Shown here one piece after another: positions 62,256-64,000 of a DNA stretch of 64,000 bases (its first letter is position 1; each line of letters starts with the position of its first letter). Both the position numbers and the translations under genes were made by a program. The stretch covers positions 1 through 64,000 of the forward strand of contig JAMWZC010000009.1 in the NCBI GenBank assembly GCA_024304985.1. Reading direction: 5' to 3'. The notes below the pieces were generated by a model. It was given only the letters and a program-made list of their open reading frames with translations, had not been told where the DNA came from and ran no database searches. This DNA comes from Paracoccaceae bacterium (GTDB lineage: Bacteria > Pseudomonadota > Alphaproteobacteria > Rhodobacterales > Rhodobacteraceae).

Positions 62256-64000
62256 ATGGCGAGAAAAGCAGGAAAATCCGCGCGAACCGCATGGCAACCC
62301 TCCGTCGAAAGCTTGCCTGCCGTCATACCCGTGTCCAATCCCGTCACGAAGGGGCGGACCAAACCTGTTCACCCGCATCAGAACCTTGACCGCAGCGTGA
62401 TGGCGGCGATGGCGCGTGTGACGGGGGGTGTTTCGCCCCATGCCGTCGCAGACGCATGGACGGACTGGTGGCTGCACATGGCGCGTGCACCGGGCCGACA
62501 GTTGGAATTGATCGAGCGCGCGCAACAAAGCGGCCTCAAGCTGATGAGCCACGCGCTACATGCCACGAGCGGCAGGACCGAGCCTGCGCCTTTCACACCC
62601 AAGGCCCATGATACGCGCTGGACCCATTCCGATTGGGCGAAACCGCCCTTTAGTCTTTGGCAACAGGGTTTTCTGGCAATGCAGGACTGGTGGGACCATG
62701 CGACCGACGATCTGCGCGGGCTTCGCCACAAAAGCGCGGAACGCACCGGTTTCATGATGCGGCAATTGCTGGATACCGTCTCGCCCTCGAACTTTCCGGG
62801 CATGAACCCCGAGATCATTGCCAAGACGCTTGAGACCAGCGGCCGCAATCTGGCCGAGGGGGCAGCGCATTTCGCGACGGACGCGGTTCAGACACTGACG
62901 CAAAGCCGCCGCGAGATCCCCGCGGCCTTTGCTTTGGGCGAGCATCTTGCCTGCACCCCTGGCAAGGTCGTCTATCGCAACGACATCATGGAGCTGATCC
63001 AGTATAGCCCGCAGACCGAAACCGTGCACCCCGAGCCGGTGTTGATCGTGCCGGCCTGGATCATGAAATATTACATCCTTGATCTGTCACCGGACAATTC
63101 GCTGATCAACTGGCTGGTCGGTCAGGGACATACCGTCTTTTGCATCTCGTGGTGCAATCCGACCGCCGATCAGGCCGATCTGTCTTTGGAGGATTACCGA
63201 AAGCGTGGTGTCATGGCCGCGCTTGAGGCGATCAACGCTATCGTGCCAGAGCAGAAAATCCATGCCAACGGCTACTGCCTGGGCGGCACGATGCTGGCCA
63301 TCGCGGCAGCGACCATGGCGCGGGACGGGGATGATCGCCTTGCCTCGGTCACGCTGATGGCGGCACAGGTCGATTTCGTGGAAGCGGGCGAATTGTTGCT
63401 GTTTCTGGACGAAAGCCAGGTGGCATATCTTGAGGACATGATGTGGGAACAGGGCTATCTGGACCGTCCCCAGATGGCGCGGACCTTTGCCGCGATCCGG
63501 TCCGAGGACCTGATCTATACCCGCGCCGTACGGCGGTATTTTCTGGGGGTCGAGGATTTGCCTTCGGACATCACTGTCTGGAACGGCGACACGACGCGGA
63601 TGCCCGCGCGGATGCATTCGGAATATCTGCGCGGCATTTTCCTTGAGAACCGCATCACGGCCGGACGCTTTGCCGTCGAAGGAAAGGTGATCGCCCTCAA
63701 GGATATCGCGGCGCCCATGTTTGTGGTGGCGACCGAAACCGATCACATCGCGCCGTGGCGCTCGGTCTACAAGACGCAACTGTTCACCGACAATGACCTG
63801 ACCTTCGTGCTGACGAAGGGGGGCCATAACGGTGGCATTCTGAGCGAACCCGGCCACAAGGGACGACATTACCGCATCAGCCACCGCCGCGCCGGGGCGC
63901 GCTATCTTGGGCCGGACAGCTGGATCTCCGGCCATGACCCACAGCCAGGCTCGTGGTGGGAGGAGTGGGGCTGCTGGCTGGCTGCGCAGAGCAGTGACAA
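62256..64000 (+). CDS. phaC: Class I poly(3-hydroxyalkanoate) synthase (3' end beyond the window)
   Basis: 581 codons and two bases are visible without a stop. Polymerises 3-hydroxyacyl-CoA into storage polyester at granules. Lipase-like box GYCLGG with catalytic Cys341, Asp496 in TETDHIAPW and His524 in KGGHNGG; the N-terminal part contains the class I region FSLWQQGFLAMQDWWD. ATG 62256 follows AAGGGG with six bases spacing. No other pha gene is in the window. Confidence 0.95.
   Translation, partial: MARKAGKSARTAWQPSVESLPAVIPVSNPVTKGRTKPVHPHQNLDRSVMAAMARVTGGVSPHAVADAWTDWWLHMARAPGRQLELIERAQQSGLKLMSHALHATSGRTEPAPFTPKAHDTRWTHSDWAKPPFSLWQQGFLAMQDWWDHATDDLRGLRHKSAERTGFMMRQLLDTVSPSNFPGMNPEIIAKTLETSGRNLAEGAAHFATDAVQTLTQSRREIPAAFALGEHLACTPGKVVYRNDIMELIQYSPQTETVHPEPVLIVPAWIMKYYILDLSPDNSLINWLVGQGHTVFCISWCNPTADQADLSLEDYRKRGVMAALEAINAIVPEQKIHANGYCLGGTMLAIAAATMARDGDDRLASVTLMAAQVDFVEAGELLLFLDESQVAYLEDMMWEQGYLDRPQMARTFAAIRSEDLIYTRAVRRYFLGVEDLPSDITVWNGDTTRMPARMHSEYLRGIFLENRITAGRFAVEGKVIALKDIAAPMFVVATETDHIAPWRSVYKTQLFTDNDLTFVLTKGGHNGGILSEPGHKGRHYRISHRRAGARYLGPDSWISGHDPQPGSWWEEWGCWLAAQSSD

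Overview
The window is a GC-rich, gene-dense, purely chromosomal stretch of an alphaproteobacterium, most probably a member of Rhodobacterales (Rhodobacter/Roseobacter group). The case rests on gene content: a Hint-domain protein, an Hsp20-DUF1150 pair, an FeS-type bacterial photolyase/cryptochrome, a Sat-CysC fusion, a class I PHA synthase, TTAACC (CtrA-type) half-sites, and short intergenic repeats. I see no rRNA, tRNA, phage, insertion sequence, integrase or CRISPR array. Genes are tightly packed, often with ATGA or TGATG stop/start overlaps, so translational coupling is common.

Layout. 1-5.0 kb: end of a lytic transglycosylase, then a leftward run of a FabH-like synthase, a 2-hydroxyacid dehydrogenase, a CsaA-like tRNA-binding protein, proC and a YbjN-family gene. 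5.2-10.6 kb: ubiK, then lgt, a MidA-type methyltransferase and pgeF, a 49-codon basic small protein with its own palindromic control region, a Hint-domain protein and an Lrp regulator. 10.8-20 kb: trxB, sat-cysC, hsp20-DUF1150, ydcH, purEK, a 2OG-Fe(II) oxygenase, a small zincin, a DUF1992 gene and nadE. 20-26.6 kb: a secreted 18-repeat MORN protein, photolyase-SDR, leuA behind a leucine-rich leader peptide, and rlmJ. 26.7-33.4 kb: the rod-shape operon mreBCD-mrdA-mrdB and a GhrA-like reductase. 33.4-39.8 kb: sseB and a UDG-family gene, then a capsule-export group (KpsT-like ATPase, KpsE-like protein, kdsA, phosphomannomutase). 39.8-51.9 kb: peptidase M3, a membrane-anchored MoeB, dut, an FG-GAP protein, coaBC, a ChaN-domain protein, rpoH, cobU and a cobC-like phosphatase, comM, gshB, yraN. 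51.9-64 kb: rsmI, an LpoA-like lipoprotein, glnD, murJ, a phosphoribosyltransferase, a rhomboid-like protein that lacks the catalytic residues, trpS, an orphan membrane protein and the start of phaC.

Functionally the window is dominated by housekeeping: cell envelope and elongation (mltB, lgt, pgeF, mreBCD/PBP2/RodA, LpoA-like, MurJ, capsule export with Kdo synthesis), amino-acid, purine, cofactor and sulfur metabolism (proC, leuA, purEK, nadE, sat-cysC, gshB, coaBC, cobU), nitrogen sensing (glnD) and stress response (rpoH, hsp20, trxB, photolyase).

The most interesting signals lie outside or inside these ordinary genes. They are a 23-bp dispersed element (five strong copies and one weak) that is always oriented the same way relative to gene 3' ends; a probable leaderless leucine attenuator upstream of leuA; a 10-bp-phased palindromic array between leuA and rlmJ; a nine-unit internal duplication in the MORN protein; the rhomboid pseudoprotease; a cysteine-less Hint domain; paired CtrA-type half-sites in front of comM; and two small ORFs. 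None of them amounts to a demonstrated new defence or mobile system.
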